From Deinococcus marmoris DSM 12784 (lineage in GTDB: Bacteria; Deinococcota; Deinococci; Deinococcales; Deinococcaceae): 64,000 nucleotides of DNA. Under the pieces are notes generated by a model. The model was not told where the DNA came from. It made no database searches and saw nothing but the letters and a program-made list of their open reading frames with translations. Position numbers and translations under genes: made by a program. How positions within the stretch are numbered: the first letter of the stretch is position 1; each line of letters begins with the position of its first letter. The stretch covers positions 62,001 through 126,000 of the forward strand of contig NZ_JNIV01000002.1 in the NCBI RefSeq assembly GCF_000701405.1, written 5' to 3'. This document shows positions 9,251-17,603 of this stretch, piece after piece.

Positions 9251-9256
9251 AGTTTA
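9251..9256 (-). promoter_or_regulatory. -10 box of the bcp operon (leaderless)
   Basis: TAAACT on the minus strand, ending 6 nt before ATG 9244. Confidence 0.55.
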
Positions 9257-9260
9257 GGGG

Positions 9261-9483
9261 GTGGATGGATTGATGGAAGAAGGGTGATGGTTGATAGAAG
9301 AAACCCAGGGCAACTTGTCTGGGCTGCGGCCTATCTGTAATCCTGACCCCGCCGCCGCCTTCACGTTTCACCGTAGCCTTCAGGGCTGCACCAGTTGCCC
9401 GCAAGGGGCAGGGAAGTCAAAGGACCGACACCCCGCCTCCCCCGCCCTCCTTATCTTTCCGTCAACCATCTACCATCAACCTC
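9261..9483. repeat. Inverted arrays of a heptamer (GGTTGAT-like) flanking the bcp-dgt gap
   Basis: GGATGGATTGATGG and GTGATGGTTGATAG (9262-9297) on one side and CAACCATCTACCATCAAC (9463-9480) in the opposite sense on the other form simple 7-bp repeats. The same motif reappears as ATGGTTG-ATGGTTG-ACGGTTG at 21224-21244. The sequence between the arms shows no gene. Confidence 0.5.
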
Positions 9484-9489
9484 TACACT
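9484..9489 (+). promoter_or_regulatory. -10 box of dgt (leaderless)
   Basis: TACACT ends exactly 6 nt before ATG 9496; no Shine-Dalgarno sequence is present. Confidence 0.55.
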
Positions 9490-9495
9490 GTCCCC

Positions 9496-10635
9496 ATGCT
9501 CAGCCGCGCCGATCTGGAGGCCCGCGAGGCGCAGACGCTCGCGCCCTACGCCACCCTGAGCCAGCATTCGCGTGGGCGGGAATACCCGGAAGCCGAGAGC
9601 GCCACGCGCACCGCCTTCCAGAAGGACCGGGACCGGGTGCTGCACACCACCGCCTTTCGCCGTCTGGAGGCCAAGACACAGGTGTTCCTGAACGCCAGCG
9701 GGGACCACTACCGCACCCGGCTGACGCACACATTGGAGGTGCAGCAGGTGGCCCGCTCGGTAGCCCTGAATCTGGGCCTGAACGAGACGCTGGCCGAGAC
9801 GGTGGCGCTGGCGCACGATCTGGGCCATCCCCCTTTCGGCCACGCCGGGGAACGCGTGCTGAACGGCCTGATGTCGGAGCATGGCGGCTTTGACCACAAC
9901 TCTCAGGCCCGGCGCATCGTGTCGGTTCTGGAGCAGCCCAAAGCGGAGTATCCGGGGTTGAACCTGACGCTGGATACGCTGGACGGTCTGAACAAACATG
10001 ACCGCGCCGGACTGGGCCAGCACTTGAAACAACCCAGTCTGGAAGCCCAACTGGTGGACGCTGCCGACGCTCTGGCCTACACCGCGCACGATCTGGAGGA
10101 CGGCTTGCGAAGTGGTCTGCTCTCGCACGCGGGGTTGCTGGAGCTGCCGCTGTGGGCCGAACTTTCCAGTCGAATCGGCGTGACGGGCGCGGTCCTCTCG
10201 GAAGGCCAGAGGCGGACCCTGCACCGTGAACTGCTCGGCTGGCTAATCGGAGACCTGACAGCGGCCAGCGACGCGGCCATCACAGAGAGCGGCGTGAGCA
10301 GCGCCGCCGCCGTTCAAGCCTTGCCCGCCCGCCTGATCACCTACAGCCCTCACCTCCGCGCCTTGCTGCGGGACACGGGCGTCTTTCTGAAGGAAAACCT
10401 GTACCGCCACTGGCGCGTGGAGATGCAGGTGGAGCAGGGCAGCCGGGTGCTGACCACGCTGTTTCACGCCCTCATGCAGCGCCCCAGCATGTTGCCTCCG
10501 CAGTTCCGGGAACGCACCGAAGCGGAGGAACTGGCCCGCGTGGTCTGCGATTATCTGGCCGGGATGACCGACCGCTACGCGCTGGACATGCACGCCAGCA
10601 TCGCTCCACCTGCTCAGCACGCACCACATTTCTAG
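9496..10635 (+). CDS. dgt: Deoxyguanosinetriphosphate triphosphohydrolase-like protein
   Basis: 379 aa. HD-domain dNTPase that cleaves dGTP (or other dNTPs) to deoxynucleoside and triphosphate. The metal ligands are visible as HTLEVQQVARSVA, ALAHDLGHPPFGHAGE (HD motif) and a later Asp in VDAADALAYTAHDLED. The N-terminus holds RTAFQKDRDRVLHTTAFRRLEAKTQVF, typical of the family. Length fits the shorter dGTPase-like class found in Gram-positive and Deinococcus genomes rather than E. coli Dgt (about 500 aa). Leaderless start supported by TACACT. Likely tunes dNTP pools; a specific substrate is not shown. Confidence 0.87.
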   Translation: MLSRADLEAREAQTLAPYATLSQHSRGREYPEAESATRTAFQKDRDRVLHTTAFRRLEAKTQVFLNASGDHYRTRLTHTLEVQQVARSVALNLGLNETLAETVALAHDLGHPPFGHAGERVLNGLMSEHGGFDHNSQARRIVSVLEQPKAEYPGLNLTLDTLDGLNKHDRAGLGQHLKQPSLEAQLVDAADALAYTAHDLEDGLRSGLLSHAGLLELPLWAELSSRIGVTGAVLSEGQRRTLHRELLGWLIGDLTAASDAAITESGVSSAAAVQALPARLITYSPHLRALLRDTGVFLKENLYRHWRVEMQVEQGSRVLTTLFHALMQRPSMLPPQFRERTEAEELARVVCDYLAGMTDRYALDMHASIAPPAQHAPHF

Positions 10636-10697
10636 GCCGCGACATGAAGAACACGGCATGAAGAAACAGCCGTACAGCCATTCCCATCAAACTCCAC

Positions 10698-10727
10698 TTG
10701 CCCAGCCACACCTCAATCTGATAGCCT
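10698..10727 (+). promoter_or_regulatory. Promoter of the rplM-rpsI operon
   Basis: TTGCCC (10698-10703), 18-nt spacer, extended -10 TGATAGCCT (TAGCCT at 10722-10727). Start of transcription is expected near 10734, giving a leader of about 124 nt. Confidence 0.5.
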
Positions 10728-10733
10728 GACCTT

Positions 10734-10857
10734 TAGTGTCTTGCGCTTGGTAGAGCGCGGATCGCCGGGCTGGCACCCGGACACGCACGAAACCTTTCCC
10801 CCCGTTAGGCCGGGGCGTGTCGCCGCCAAATCCCACTTCTCTGTACGGAGTTTTACC
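10734..10857 (+). promoter_or_regulatory. Structured 5' leader of rplM
   Basis: The leader can form hairpins GCGCT/AGCGC (10743-10758) and CCGGG/CCCGG (about 10765-10780), and a long-range stem GACACGC (10780-10786) with GCGTGTC (10815-10821). L13-S9 operons can be autoregulated through their leaders in other bacteria, so a translational operator is plausible but unproven. Confidence 0.4.
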
Positions 10858-11331
10858 GTGAAAACCTTTGTTCCTAAAAATGACGAGCAGAACTGGATCG
10901 TGGTGGACGCCACCGACATCCCACTGGGCCGCCTGGCCACGGTGGTTGCAAGCCGCATCCGTGGCAAGCACCGCCCCGACTTCACCCCCAACATGATCCA
11001 GGGCGACTTCGTGATCGTGGTCAATGCCGACAAGATCGCGCTGACCGGCGGCAAGCTGGACGGCAAGATCTACACCCGCTACAGCGGCTACCAGGGCGGC
11101 CTGAAAAAGGAAACCGCCCGCGAGGGTCTGGCCAAGCACCCCGACCGCGTGATCGAACACGCCGTCTTTGGGATGCTGCCCAAGGGCCGCCAGGGCCGTT
11201 CCATGCACAACCGCCTGAAGGTTTATGCCGGAGAGCGTCACCCGCACGTCGCGCAGAACCCGCAGGCGCTGGCGATCACCAACACTGCCCGCACCAAGGC
11301 GGCGCAGTCCAGAAATAGCGAGGTCAAATAA
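10858..11331 (+). CDS. rplM: 50S ribosomal protein L13
   Basis: 157 aa from GTG 10858, chosen because ACGGAG lies 7 nt upstream and the earlier in-frame ATG at 10741 would lie within the structured leader. L13 assembles early into the large subunit. Family signatures are [52 protein letters not shown] and [16 protein letters not shown]-terminal extension of about ten residues ([15 protein letters not shown]) goes beyond the E. coli protein. First gene of the conserved L13-S9 operon; S9 follows after 2 nt. Confidence 0.95.
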   Translation: MKTFVPKNDEQNWIVVDATDIPLGRLATVVASRIRGKHRPDFTPNMIQGDFVIVVNADKIALTGGKLDGKIYTRYSGYQGGLKKETAREGLAKHPDRVIEHAVFGMLPKGRQGRSMHNRLKVYAGERHPHVAQNPQALAITNTARTKAAQSRNSEVK

Positions 11332-11333
11332 TC

Positions 11334-11735
<402 letters not shown>

Positions 11736-11764
11736 AGCGAGACCGCCACAAAACAGCTTCAACG

Positions 11765-11799
11765 AAAAAGCCCCTCCAGAATTTGGAGGGGCTTTTTTT
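11765..11799 (+). terminator. Intrinsic terminator of rplM-rpsI
   Basis: 14-bp perfect stem AAAAAGCCCCTCCA / TGGAGGGGCTTTTT with a 5-nt loop and a T-run. It can serve both strands, since the NfeD gene ends just beyond it on the other strand. Confidence 0.9.
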
Positions 11800-11837
11800 G
11801 GTCTGGGGTGGTGATGCAGGTCAGAGAGTCAAATGCT

Positions 11838-12308
11838 CTACACCCACGTCCCGCTGATCTCGCGCACGGCCAGCGTCGTTCCATCAGCGCTCACGATCAA
11901 CACCTGAGCGCCTTCAGGGGTGTCGGGGCCAGTCGCGCGCCACTCGCTGTCACCCACGCGCACGCGGCCCGCGCCGTTGTGGATGGCGGCGGTGACGGTC
12001 ACCGTGCGGCCCACCAGACGGTTCGCCCCGGTGTTCAGGCGGTCTCCCTCCTGGCCGCCCAGCGCCAGGTTACCCACATAGCGTTTGCCCACAAAGACGG
12101 CCACGATACTCAGGATGGCAAACAGCGCCAGTTGAAACGGCACGGCCAGCGGCAGCACGAACACCACGAGGCCCAGCGCGAAGGAGGCCAGCGCCAGCCA
12201 CACGAAAAAGACTCCCGGCGCGGCCACCTCCAGCATCAGCAGCACCGCGCCCAGCACCCACCAGTGGCCGGGCAGGATGCGCTCGAAAGACGGCAGCAGA
12301 TCGCCCAT
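11838..12308 (-). CDS. NfeD-like membrane protein
   Basis: 156 aa. N-terminal half contains about three or four membrane helices (WWVLGAVLLMLEVAAPGVFFVWLALASFALGLVVF) and the C-terminal half is a small OB-fold domain (LVGRTVTVTAAIHNGAGRVRVGDSEWRATGPDTPEGAQVLIVSADG), the standard short NfeD architecture. It begins 2 nt after the stop of the SPFH protein gene. NfeD and SPFH/stomatin proteins form conserved pairs that act at membrane microdomains and in protein quality control. The exact role here is unknown. Confidence 0.85.
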   Translation of the reverse strand: MGDLLPSFERILPGHWWVLGAVLLMLEVAAPGVFFVWLALASFALGLVVFVLPLAVPFQLALFAILSIVAVFVGKRYVGNLALGGQEGDRLNTGANRLVGRTVTVTAAIHNGAGRVRVGDSEWRATGPDTPEGAQVLIVSADGTTLAVREISGTWV

Positions 12309-12310
12309 AT

Positions 12311-13231
12311 CTACCTCTTGGTCCCGCCGAAGGCTTCTTTGGCCACCTCCGCGATGCCTTGCAGGCTGCCCAGGATACTGGTGGCCTCGATGGGCAGAAT
12401 CAGGGTCTTCTGGTTGGGGGCGGTGGCGATGTCCTTCAGGGCGTCGACGTAGCGCTGCGCGATGAAGTAGTTGATGGCCTGCGCGTTGCCGTTGGCAATG
12501 GCGTCGCTGACCATGCGGGTCGCCTCGGCTTCTGCGGCGGCTTCGCGCTCGCGGGCCTCGGCGGTCAGAAAGGCAGCCTGGCGGCGGCCCTCGGCGTTCA
12601 GAATCTCGGCCTGCTTCTCGCCCTCGGCCTTAAGGATGGCGGCCTGACGGAAACCCTCGGCGTCCAGGATGTTGGCGCGCTTTTCACGCTCGGCCTTCAT
12701 CTGCCGGCCCATCGAGGCCACCAGATCGGCGGGCGGCTTGATGTCCTTGACCTCGATACGCGTGACCTTGACCCCCCACGGCTCGGTGGCTTCATCCACC
12801 ACGGCCAGCAGGCGGGCATTGATGGAATCGCGGTTGCTCAGCAGCTCGTCCAGATCCATGCCGCCCATCACGGTGCGGATGTTGGTCATGGTCAGGTTGA
12901 GGGTGGCCTGCTCCAGATTGCGGACCTCATAGCTGGCCTTGGCCGAATCCAGCACCTGATAGAACACCACGCCGTCCACGGTGATCAGGGCGTTGTCGCG
13001 GGTGATGACCTCCTGGCTGGGCACGTCGAACACCTGCTCCATCATGTTGACCCTGCGCCCGATGCGGTCGATGTACGGAATGATCAGGTTCAGGCCGGGT
13101 TTCAGGCTGCGTTGATACTTGCCGAAGCGTTCCTGCGTCCATTCGTAGCCCTGAGGCACGCTCTTGACGCCCGACAGAAGAGTGATGAGGACCAGCAGAA
13201 CCAGAACGACGATAACGATGAGTGGACCCAT
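12311..13231 (-). CDS. SPFH/Band 7 (stomatin-like, QmcA-type) protein
   Basis: 306 aa from ATG 13231, chosen because GGAGGAAATTC precedes it and the protein then starts with a membrane anchor ([22 protein letters not shown]). The SPFH domain follows ([46 protein letters not shown]), then a charged coiled coil rich in repeated [18 protein letters not shown] segments, ending with an [10 protein letters not shown] region. It is expected to oligomerise at the inner face of the membrane. Cotranscribed with the NfeD gene immediately downstream, a classic pairing. Confidence 0.9.
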   Translation of the reverse strand: MGPLIVIVVLVLLVLITLLSGVKSVPQGYEWTQERFGKYQRSLKPGLNLIIPYIDRIGRRVNMMEQVFDVPSQEVITRDNALITVDGVVFYQVLDSAKASYEVRNLEQATLNLTMTNIRTVMGGMDLDELLSNRDSINARLLAVVDEATEPWGVKVTRIEVKDIKPPADLVASMGRQMKAEREKRANILDAEGFRQAAILKAEGEKQAEILNAEGRRQAAFLTAEAREREAAAEAEATRMVSDAIANGNAQAINYFIAQRYVDALKDIATAPNQKTLILPIEATSILGSLQGIAEVAKEAFGGTKR

Positions 13232-13306
13232 GAATTTCCTCCTGAAAGCAGTACGAGGCGTGGGGGCGGAAGGTTCCCGCACCAGAAGGCTCTAAACTCG
13301 CTTGCG

Positions 13307-14731
13307 ATGACGCTGGTGGAACTGCAAAACGTGACTGTGAGAATGGGGGGCCGCACCCTGCTCGAAGGCGTGAATCTGAGCCTGGAAAGTGGGGAAGCCC
13401 TGCGGCTTTTCGGCCCCAACGGCGGCGGCAAGACCACGCTGTTGCGGCTGCTCTCGGGAGAGGTTTCACCCATGAGCGGGGGACGGACTTACGTTCTCAA
13501 CGGCTTCAAACAGACTTCGGCAGTGCGGGCGCGGCGGAGTCTGTCTGTCGTCGGGCCGGATGCCGAAGCGTTCTACCTGACCCGCGACTGGGAACAGACC
13601 GTGCGAGACGTGCTGCTGGCCGCCTACGAGGGTGACACCCTGAAACTGTGGGAGGCGACGCCAGAAGCCGAAGCCAGGCTGGCCGAAGTCGTGGAATTGA
13701 CCGGGCTGGAGCCTTTGCTGGACCGCGATTTCCGCACACTCAGCCACGGGCAAAGGCGGCGGGTGGTGCTGGCGCGGGCGCTGATGCCGCGTCCCGAAGC
13801 GCTGCTGCTGGATGAATTTACCGACGGCCTCAGCGTGGGCGCACGGCGTGACCTGGGCCGCGTGCTGTCTGACGTTCACGCTTCCGGCGTTGCCATTGTC
13901 CTCGCCACCCACCGCCCGAAGGAAGCGCCCGAATTGCCGTGGCGCACGGTGAGGGTGGAGGGCGGGCGCGTGCAGGAGCGGGAGGCCGCCTCTCCCCCAC
14001 CCAACGCCGCCCTGACCCTGCCGCTTCCACCGGGAACGGGCGACCTGATCCGATTAAAAGAGGTGGAAGTCTGGCGCAACGGCGCGCGGGCGCTGGGGCC
14101 GCTGAGCTGGACGTGGCAGGCCGGGCAACACTGGCTGGTGACGGGCGAGAACGGCAGCGGCAAGAGTACGCTGGCCCGCCTGATCGCCGGGGAACTGCAT
14201 CCCGCGCTGGGGGGCCATCTTCAGCGCCCGTATCTACAGCGCGACCTGCTGACCGAACGCCGCCGCACCGTGGGCATCGTCGGGGCCGAACTGGGCATCC
14301 GGCAGCGGCGCGACTGGACCGGGCAGGACATCATCGGCAGCGCGCTGCACGGGACAGAAGGATTTGCACCGGAGCTGAGCGACAGGGAACTGGAGCAAGT
14401 CACCGACCTCGCCGCCCAACTCGATCTGCTGGACCTGCTGCCGCGCCACGCCGAAACGCTGTCGCAGGGGCAGTTGCGCCGGCTGCTGCTGGCCCGCGCC
14501 GTGCTGCACGCGCCCACACTGCTGATTCTGGATGAGGGACTGGACTTTCTGGACGCCGACAGCCGCGCCCGCTTCCTGGCCCTGCTGCCCGAACTGGCAC
14601 GCGGCGGCACCCACATCATGGTGATCGCCCACCGGGGAAGCGACGCGCCAGACGGTTTGACGCACCATCTGCATCTGGACGGGGGGCAGATTGTGGGTGT
14701 GTCGCGCCTGCCTGTGGCGTCGGCAAAATAA
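13307..14731 (+). CDS. ABC transporter ATP-binding protein with two ATPase domains
   Basis: 474 aa from ATG 13307; the much longer open frame upstream is antisense to the SPFH gene and is rejected. Domain 1 has Walker A GPNGGGKTT, signature LSHGQRRRVVLARAL and Walker B ALLLDEFTDGL; domain 2 has GENGSGKST, LSQGQLRRLLLARAV and LLILDEGLDFLD. No membrane segment. The arrangement resembles ModF/PhrA-type duplicated ATPases (photorepair protein PhrA) whose transport partner is often unclear. A TAAACT hexamer 8 nt upstream suggests a nearly leaderless mRNA. No permease is adjacent, so a soluble role or a distant partner is possible. Confidence 0.82.
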   Translation: MTLVELQNVTVRMGGRTLLEGVNLSLESGEALRLFGPNGGGKTTLLRLLSGEVSPMSGGRTYVLNGFKQTSAVRARRSLSVVGPDAEAFYLTRDWEQTVRDVLLAAYEGDTLKLWEATPEAEARLAEVVELTGLEPLLDRDFRTLSHGQRRRVVLARALMPRPEALLLDEFTDGLSVGARRDLGRVLSDVHASGVAIVLATHRPKEAPELPWRTVRVEGGRVQEREAASPPPNAALTLPLPPGTGDLIRLKEVEVWRNGARALGPLSWTWQAGQHWLVTGENGSGKSTLARLIAGELHPALGGHLQRPYLQRDLLTERRRTVGIVGAELGIRQRRDWTGQDIIGSALHGTEGFAPELSDRELEQVTDLAAQLDLLDLLPRHAETLSQGQLRRLLLARAVLHAPTLLILDEGLDFLDADSRARFLALLPELARGGTHIMVIAHRGSDAPDGLTHHLHLDGGQIVGVSRLPVASAK

Positions 14732-14732
14732 A

Positions 14733-14763
14733 GGGGAGAGAACCGACTTTCGGTCCCCTCCCC
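14733..14763. terminator. Bidirectional hairpin between convergent genes
   Basis: GGGGA-N4-ACCGA / TCGGT-N4-TCCCC with a 3-nt loop sits between the ABC protein stop and the 3' end of the lipoprotein gene. No T-run. Confidence 0.55.
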
Positions 14764-14778
14764 CTCGTTGAAAACGGC

Positions 14779-15732
14779 TTACTTGATGGCGATATCCGAG
14801 ACCGTGAAAGGCGTTTCCGGCGCTTCATTCGCGCTGCGCTTGTTGAATTGCGAGTTGACCACCAGCAATCGGTTGCCCGCCTGCGCGATGGTGGTGGGAT
14901 AACGCAGGCTGGGGTCACTGAACGGCGTTCCCATCGTGCCTGCGGCGAAATCGGCGGACATCGTGATCGGCACGATGATCACGTCGGCGTTACGCACCAC
15001 GTACAGCATCTGGCCGTCGAGCAGGATGCCGTCGCCGCTCATCACGGTTGTTCCCCCCACTCCACCCAGCTTGATCTCGGTCACGGACTTGTCGGCCACA
15101 GTGATGCGGAACAGTTTTCCGGTGTTGCTCTGAACCACGATCAGTGTCTTGCCGTCCGGCGTGGAAGCAATGCCGTTCAGGTTGAACCCCGGCTTGTACT
15201 CCAGCGCTGTACCGGTGAAGTCCAGCCAAGCTTCCATATCGCCCACGCTGCTGTCGGTCCGGGAGGCACGGAACAGAATCGGGCGCTGCGAATCCGTGAA
15301 ATACGCGGCGTCCGGGGTCAGGGTCACGTCGTTGATGAAGGTGGGGGTGGCCGCAGGCGTGGTCAGCACCTTGAGACGCGTCTTGTTCACCGTGTCGTAC
15401 ACGAACGCCTTGCCGGTGCCGCCGCCCGCGACGTACAGGCGATTCTGGCCGTCGATCTTCATGCCGATGGCGGTGGTGCGCTCAGCGTCGGGCAGGTCAA
15501 ATTTTTCGGTGGCCTTCTGGCCCAGCGTGCCCTTGAAGATGGTGCCGTCGGTGGTGCTGCCCACGTAAAAGTCCTTGCTTCCCGCCAGATGCGCGATGCC
15601 CTCAGGGTAAACCGCCGCGCCGGGCAGGGTATAGCTGGTCACTGCGGGAGAGGTCACGACGGGCGGCTTGGTCTCCGGTCCACATGAGGCGAGGGCAAGA
15701 GTCACGGCGGCGGCGGTCAACATTTTTTTCAT
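14779..15732 (-). CDS. Lipoprotein with SMP-30/NHL-like beta-propeller
   Basis: 317 aa from ATG 15732. The start MKKMLTAAAVTLALASCGPE is a lipoprotein signal with lipobox LASC; an earlier in-frame ATG (15783) would put 17 residues in front of it and is less likely. The rest consists of repeated blades such as YPEGIAHLAGSKDFYVGSTTDGTIFKG, IDGQNRLYVAGGGTGKAFVYD, TPTFINDVTLTPDAAYFTDS and NLNGIASTPDGKTLIVVQ, as in gluconolactonase/SMP-30 superfamily propellers. It would sit on the outside of the cytoplasmic membrane or in the outer layers. Substrate unknown. Confidence 0.72.
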   Translation of the reverse strand: MKKMLTAAAVTLALASCGPETKPPVVTSPAVTSYTLPGAAVYPEGIAHLAGSKDFYVGSTTDGTIFKGTLGQKATEKFDLPDAERTTAIGMKIDGQNRLYVAGGGTGKAFVYDTVNKTRLKVLTTPAATPTFINDVTLTPDAAYFTDSQRPILFRASRTDSSVGDMEAWLDFTGTALEYKPGFNLNGIASTPDGKTLIVVQSNTGKLFRITVADKSVTEIKLGGVGGTTVMSGDGILLDGQMLYVVRNADVIIVPITMSADFAAGTMGTPFSDPSLRYPTTIAQAGNRLLVVNSQFNKRSANEAPETPFTVSDIAIK

Positions 15733-15878
15733 GCCGTTCTTTATAGGGGCCGGGGGCTGCGCGCGGGTGCGGTTTGCCTTCAAGCCTGTTCACCTACGCT
15801 TCAGAAAAAAGTCTGGACTGCATTTTACAGCGGCATTTCTGCACGCGTTCCCGTCAGACTCGCCTCACTTTCAGGCAC

Positions 15879-15884
15879 TAGCCT
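15879..15884 (+). promoter_or_regulatory. -10 box of the 15891 gene (leaderless)
   Basis: TAGCCT ends 6 nt before ATG 15891. Confidence 0.5.
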
Positions 15885-15890
15885 CCGCGC

Positions 15891-16481
15891 ATGACGCGTT
15901 TTGCCCCATCTCTCCCTCTGCTGGCCCTCGCCCTGCTGGCCCTGCCCGCCCTGCCCTCTGCACTGGCGCAGACCGCCCCCGCCCCGGTGACGGCCCCGGT
16001 TGCCGCGCCCACCGGGCAGAAGGTCATCGATACCATCACCGTGACCAGCAACAAGGGCTATTCCATCAAGGTACCGAGTGGCTGGACGCCCCTGAAGAAC
16101 GCGCCGAATGTCGATGTGGCTTTCGTCAACGAAGTGGTCGGTGCGCTGCGCCCCACCGTGACGGTGCAGGTCCGCGATACCCCGCCCGAACTGAAGGTGA
16201 CGCTGGCCGACATCCGCGATCTGTACGCCTCGCAGATGCCCAAAGACGTGCCCAACCTGAAGATGCTGGGCGAGAAGATCATCAGGATCAGCGGCCAGAA
16301 CGCCATTCTGTGGAGCTACAGCGGCGACGGCGACGGCGGCAAGGTGCGCTGGACCCAGGTGCTGACCATCAAGAACAACCGCCTGTATACCGCGACGCTG
16401 ATCACGCCCACCAACACCCCCCAGGACCTGCTGGACAGTGGGCGGGCGATCATCGACAGCTTCGCGCTGACAGCCAAGTAA
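15891..16481 (+). CDS. Exported PsbP/DcrB-like domain protein
   Basis: 196 aa. Signal peptide MTRFAPSLPLLALALLALPALPSALAQ with likely cleavage after ALA, then a Pro/Ala-rich linker. The mature domain (NKGYSIKVPSGWTPLKNAPNVDVAFVNEV ... GQNAILWSYSGDGDGGKVRWTQVLTIKNNRLYTATLITP) has the pattern of the PsbP/DcrB/DUF1795 fold: a hydrophobic ...VPSGW... strand, and a final segment ending in ...IIDSFAL. Function is not established. Its TAA stop is the left flank of a 133-bp mobile repeat. Confidence 0.72.
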   Translation: MTRFAPSLPLLALALLALPALPSALAQTAPAPVTAPVAAPTGQKVIDTITVTSNKGYSIKVPSGWTPLKNAPNVDVAFVNEVVGALRPTVTVQVRDTPPELKVTLADIRDLYASQMPKDVPNLKMLGEKIIRISGQNAILWSYSGDGDGGKVRWTQVLTIKNNRLYTATLITPTNTPQDLLDSGRAIIDSFALTAK

Positions 16482-16614
16482 TACGGGCTCCGTTTGTTTC
16501 GTGTAGAAATCGGGACAGCGCCGATTCCTACACTCCACGTCCGGCACCCGGTTCTTTCCTTCTCGCTCCGCTCGGATTACGGGTGTTTTCAACACCCTTT
16601 AATCGGAGTCCGTA
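16482..16614 (+). mobile_element. Stop-codon repeat element, copy 2
   Basis: 133-bp element flanked by TAA (16479-16481, stop codon of the preceding gene) and TAA (16615-16617). Ends TACGGGCTCCG and CGGAGTCCGTA are inverted repeats with one mismatch. It aligns along its whole length with the copies at 3234-3367 and 24890-25023 (shared blocks around GCGCCGATTC, CTTCTCGC.TCCGC.CGGAT, ATCGGAGTCCGTA). Because its target triplet is TAA, its GGAG end does not create a start codon here. Confidence 0.8.
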
Positions 16615-16659
16615 TAAGCCCCGCAACTCGCCCCCCTTTCCGTGTGGAGAGGGGATTTT

Positions 16660-17508
16660 TTAGCTCTGTTCCAGCCGGTCTGCCCAATCGCCCAGGTACG
16701 CGCCCAGATCGGTCTGATGGTCCAGGCGGGTGTGGGCGTGGCGGGTCAGCAGGGGCAGTTGGCCCACCTGCACGGCGTAGCCCGCCACTTCCAGCATAAT
16801 CTCGTCGTTGTCGCTGTCGCCGAAGGCCACCGCGCGGTCATGCGGCACGCCCAGCGCGTCCGCAATCAGGGTCAGGGCCGCGCCCTTGTGCGCCCCCTGC
16901 GGCGTGATGGTCAGAAAGCTGAGGTAAGGGGCCTGTGCCCCGGTCACCACCAGATGCGGGTGGGACTGCCGCAGCCGCCCGGCAAAATCGGCCACCTCCG
17001 GGTGATAGAACCCGGCTTTCAGGACGTCGCCAGCAGGAGCTTCGGCCAGCGGGCCGGAGTTGCGGGCAATCATCCACGGTTCCGGCTCTGTCCCCTTGGG
17101 CAGGTCCACGAACAGGCGATCCGCCGTGAACAGCACGATTCGCGCGCCGCTCAATTCGTGGGCCAGCACCGCCTCCAGGTCTTCCGGCGTGAAACGGGAC
17201 TCTGTGTGCAGTTCGCCGTTCACCACGATGCGCCCGCCGTTGTTGGTGGCCACTGCGTCGGGCTGCATGGCTTCCAGAACGGCGTCGGGGGCCAGATCCC
17301 GCCCGGTGATGATCGCCAGCTTCACCCCCAGCGCACGCAGGCGGGCCAGCGCGCTGGCCGTGGCGGCGTCCGGCTCGCGGCCCTGTTCGGTGATCAGGGT
17401 GCCGTCCAGATCAAAGGCCATCAGCAGCGGCAGGCCCGCCGGGGGGGGCAGGGGTGGGCGTCCGGCGAGGGGCTGTCCGGTGGGGGGCTGAGCGTCGCGG
17501 GAGGTCAC
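16660..17508 (-). CDS. HAD-superfamily Cof-type phosphatase
   Basis: 282 aa from GTG 17508. Cof/YbiV-like HAD hydrolase that dephosphorylates sugar phosphates or small phosphometabolites. Motif I is LMAFDLDGTLI, motif II ITGRD, and motifs III/IV appear as KGAALTLIADALGVPHDRAVAFGDSDNDEIMLEVAG. The cap domain lies between. A proline-rich tract (PPTGQPLAGRPPLPPPAG) precedes motif I, which is unusual; an internal start close to motif I is possible. TAGGCT lies 7 nt before the GTG, which supports a leaderless mRNA and this start. Confidence 0.82.
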   Translation of the reverse strand: MTSRDAQPPTGQPLAGRPPLPPPAGLPLLMAFDLDGTLITEQGREPDAATASALARLRALGVKLAIITGRDLAPDAVLEAMQPDAVATNNGGRIVVNGELHTESRFTPEDLEAVLAHELSGARIVLFTADRLFVDLPKGTEPEPWMIARNSGPLAEAPAGDVLKAGFYHPEVADFAGRLRQSHPHLVVTGAQAPYLSFLTITPQGAHKGAALTLIADALGVPHDRAVAFGDSDNDEIMLEVAGYAVQVGQLPLLTRHAHTRLDHQTDLGAYLGDWADRLEQS

Positions 17509-17515
17509 GCGCGGC

Positions 17516-17521
17516 AGCCTA
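17516..17521 (-). promoter_or_regulatory. -10 box of the HAD gene (leaderless)
   Basis: TAGGCT on the minus strand, 7 nt before GTG 17508. Confidence 0.45.
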
Positions 17522-17603
17522 GCAAAGTCGGGCGGGACCAGGGGGAAAGGGGCGTTACTGACGCCGCCCCCCGTTCCCCATCAGCAGTCACGCTGATTCC
17601 GCC

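Noticed and set aside
11808..12452. 214-aa plus-strand ORF over the NfeD gene
   Set aside because: Antisense shadow; the NfeD reading frame has membrane helices and the OB domain.
12359..13306. N-terminal extension of the twin-ATPase ABC protein
   Set aside because: Antisense to the SPFH gene; the ABC domain begins right at ATG 13307.
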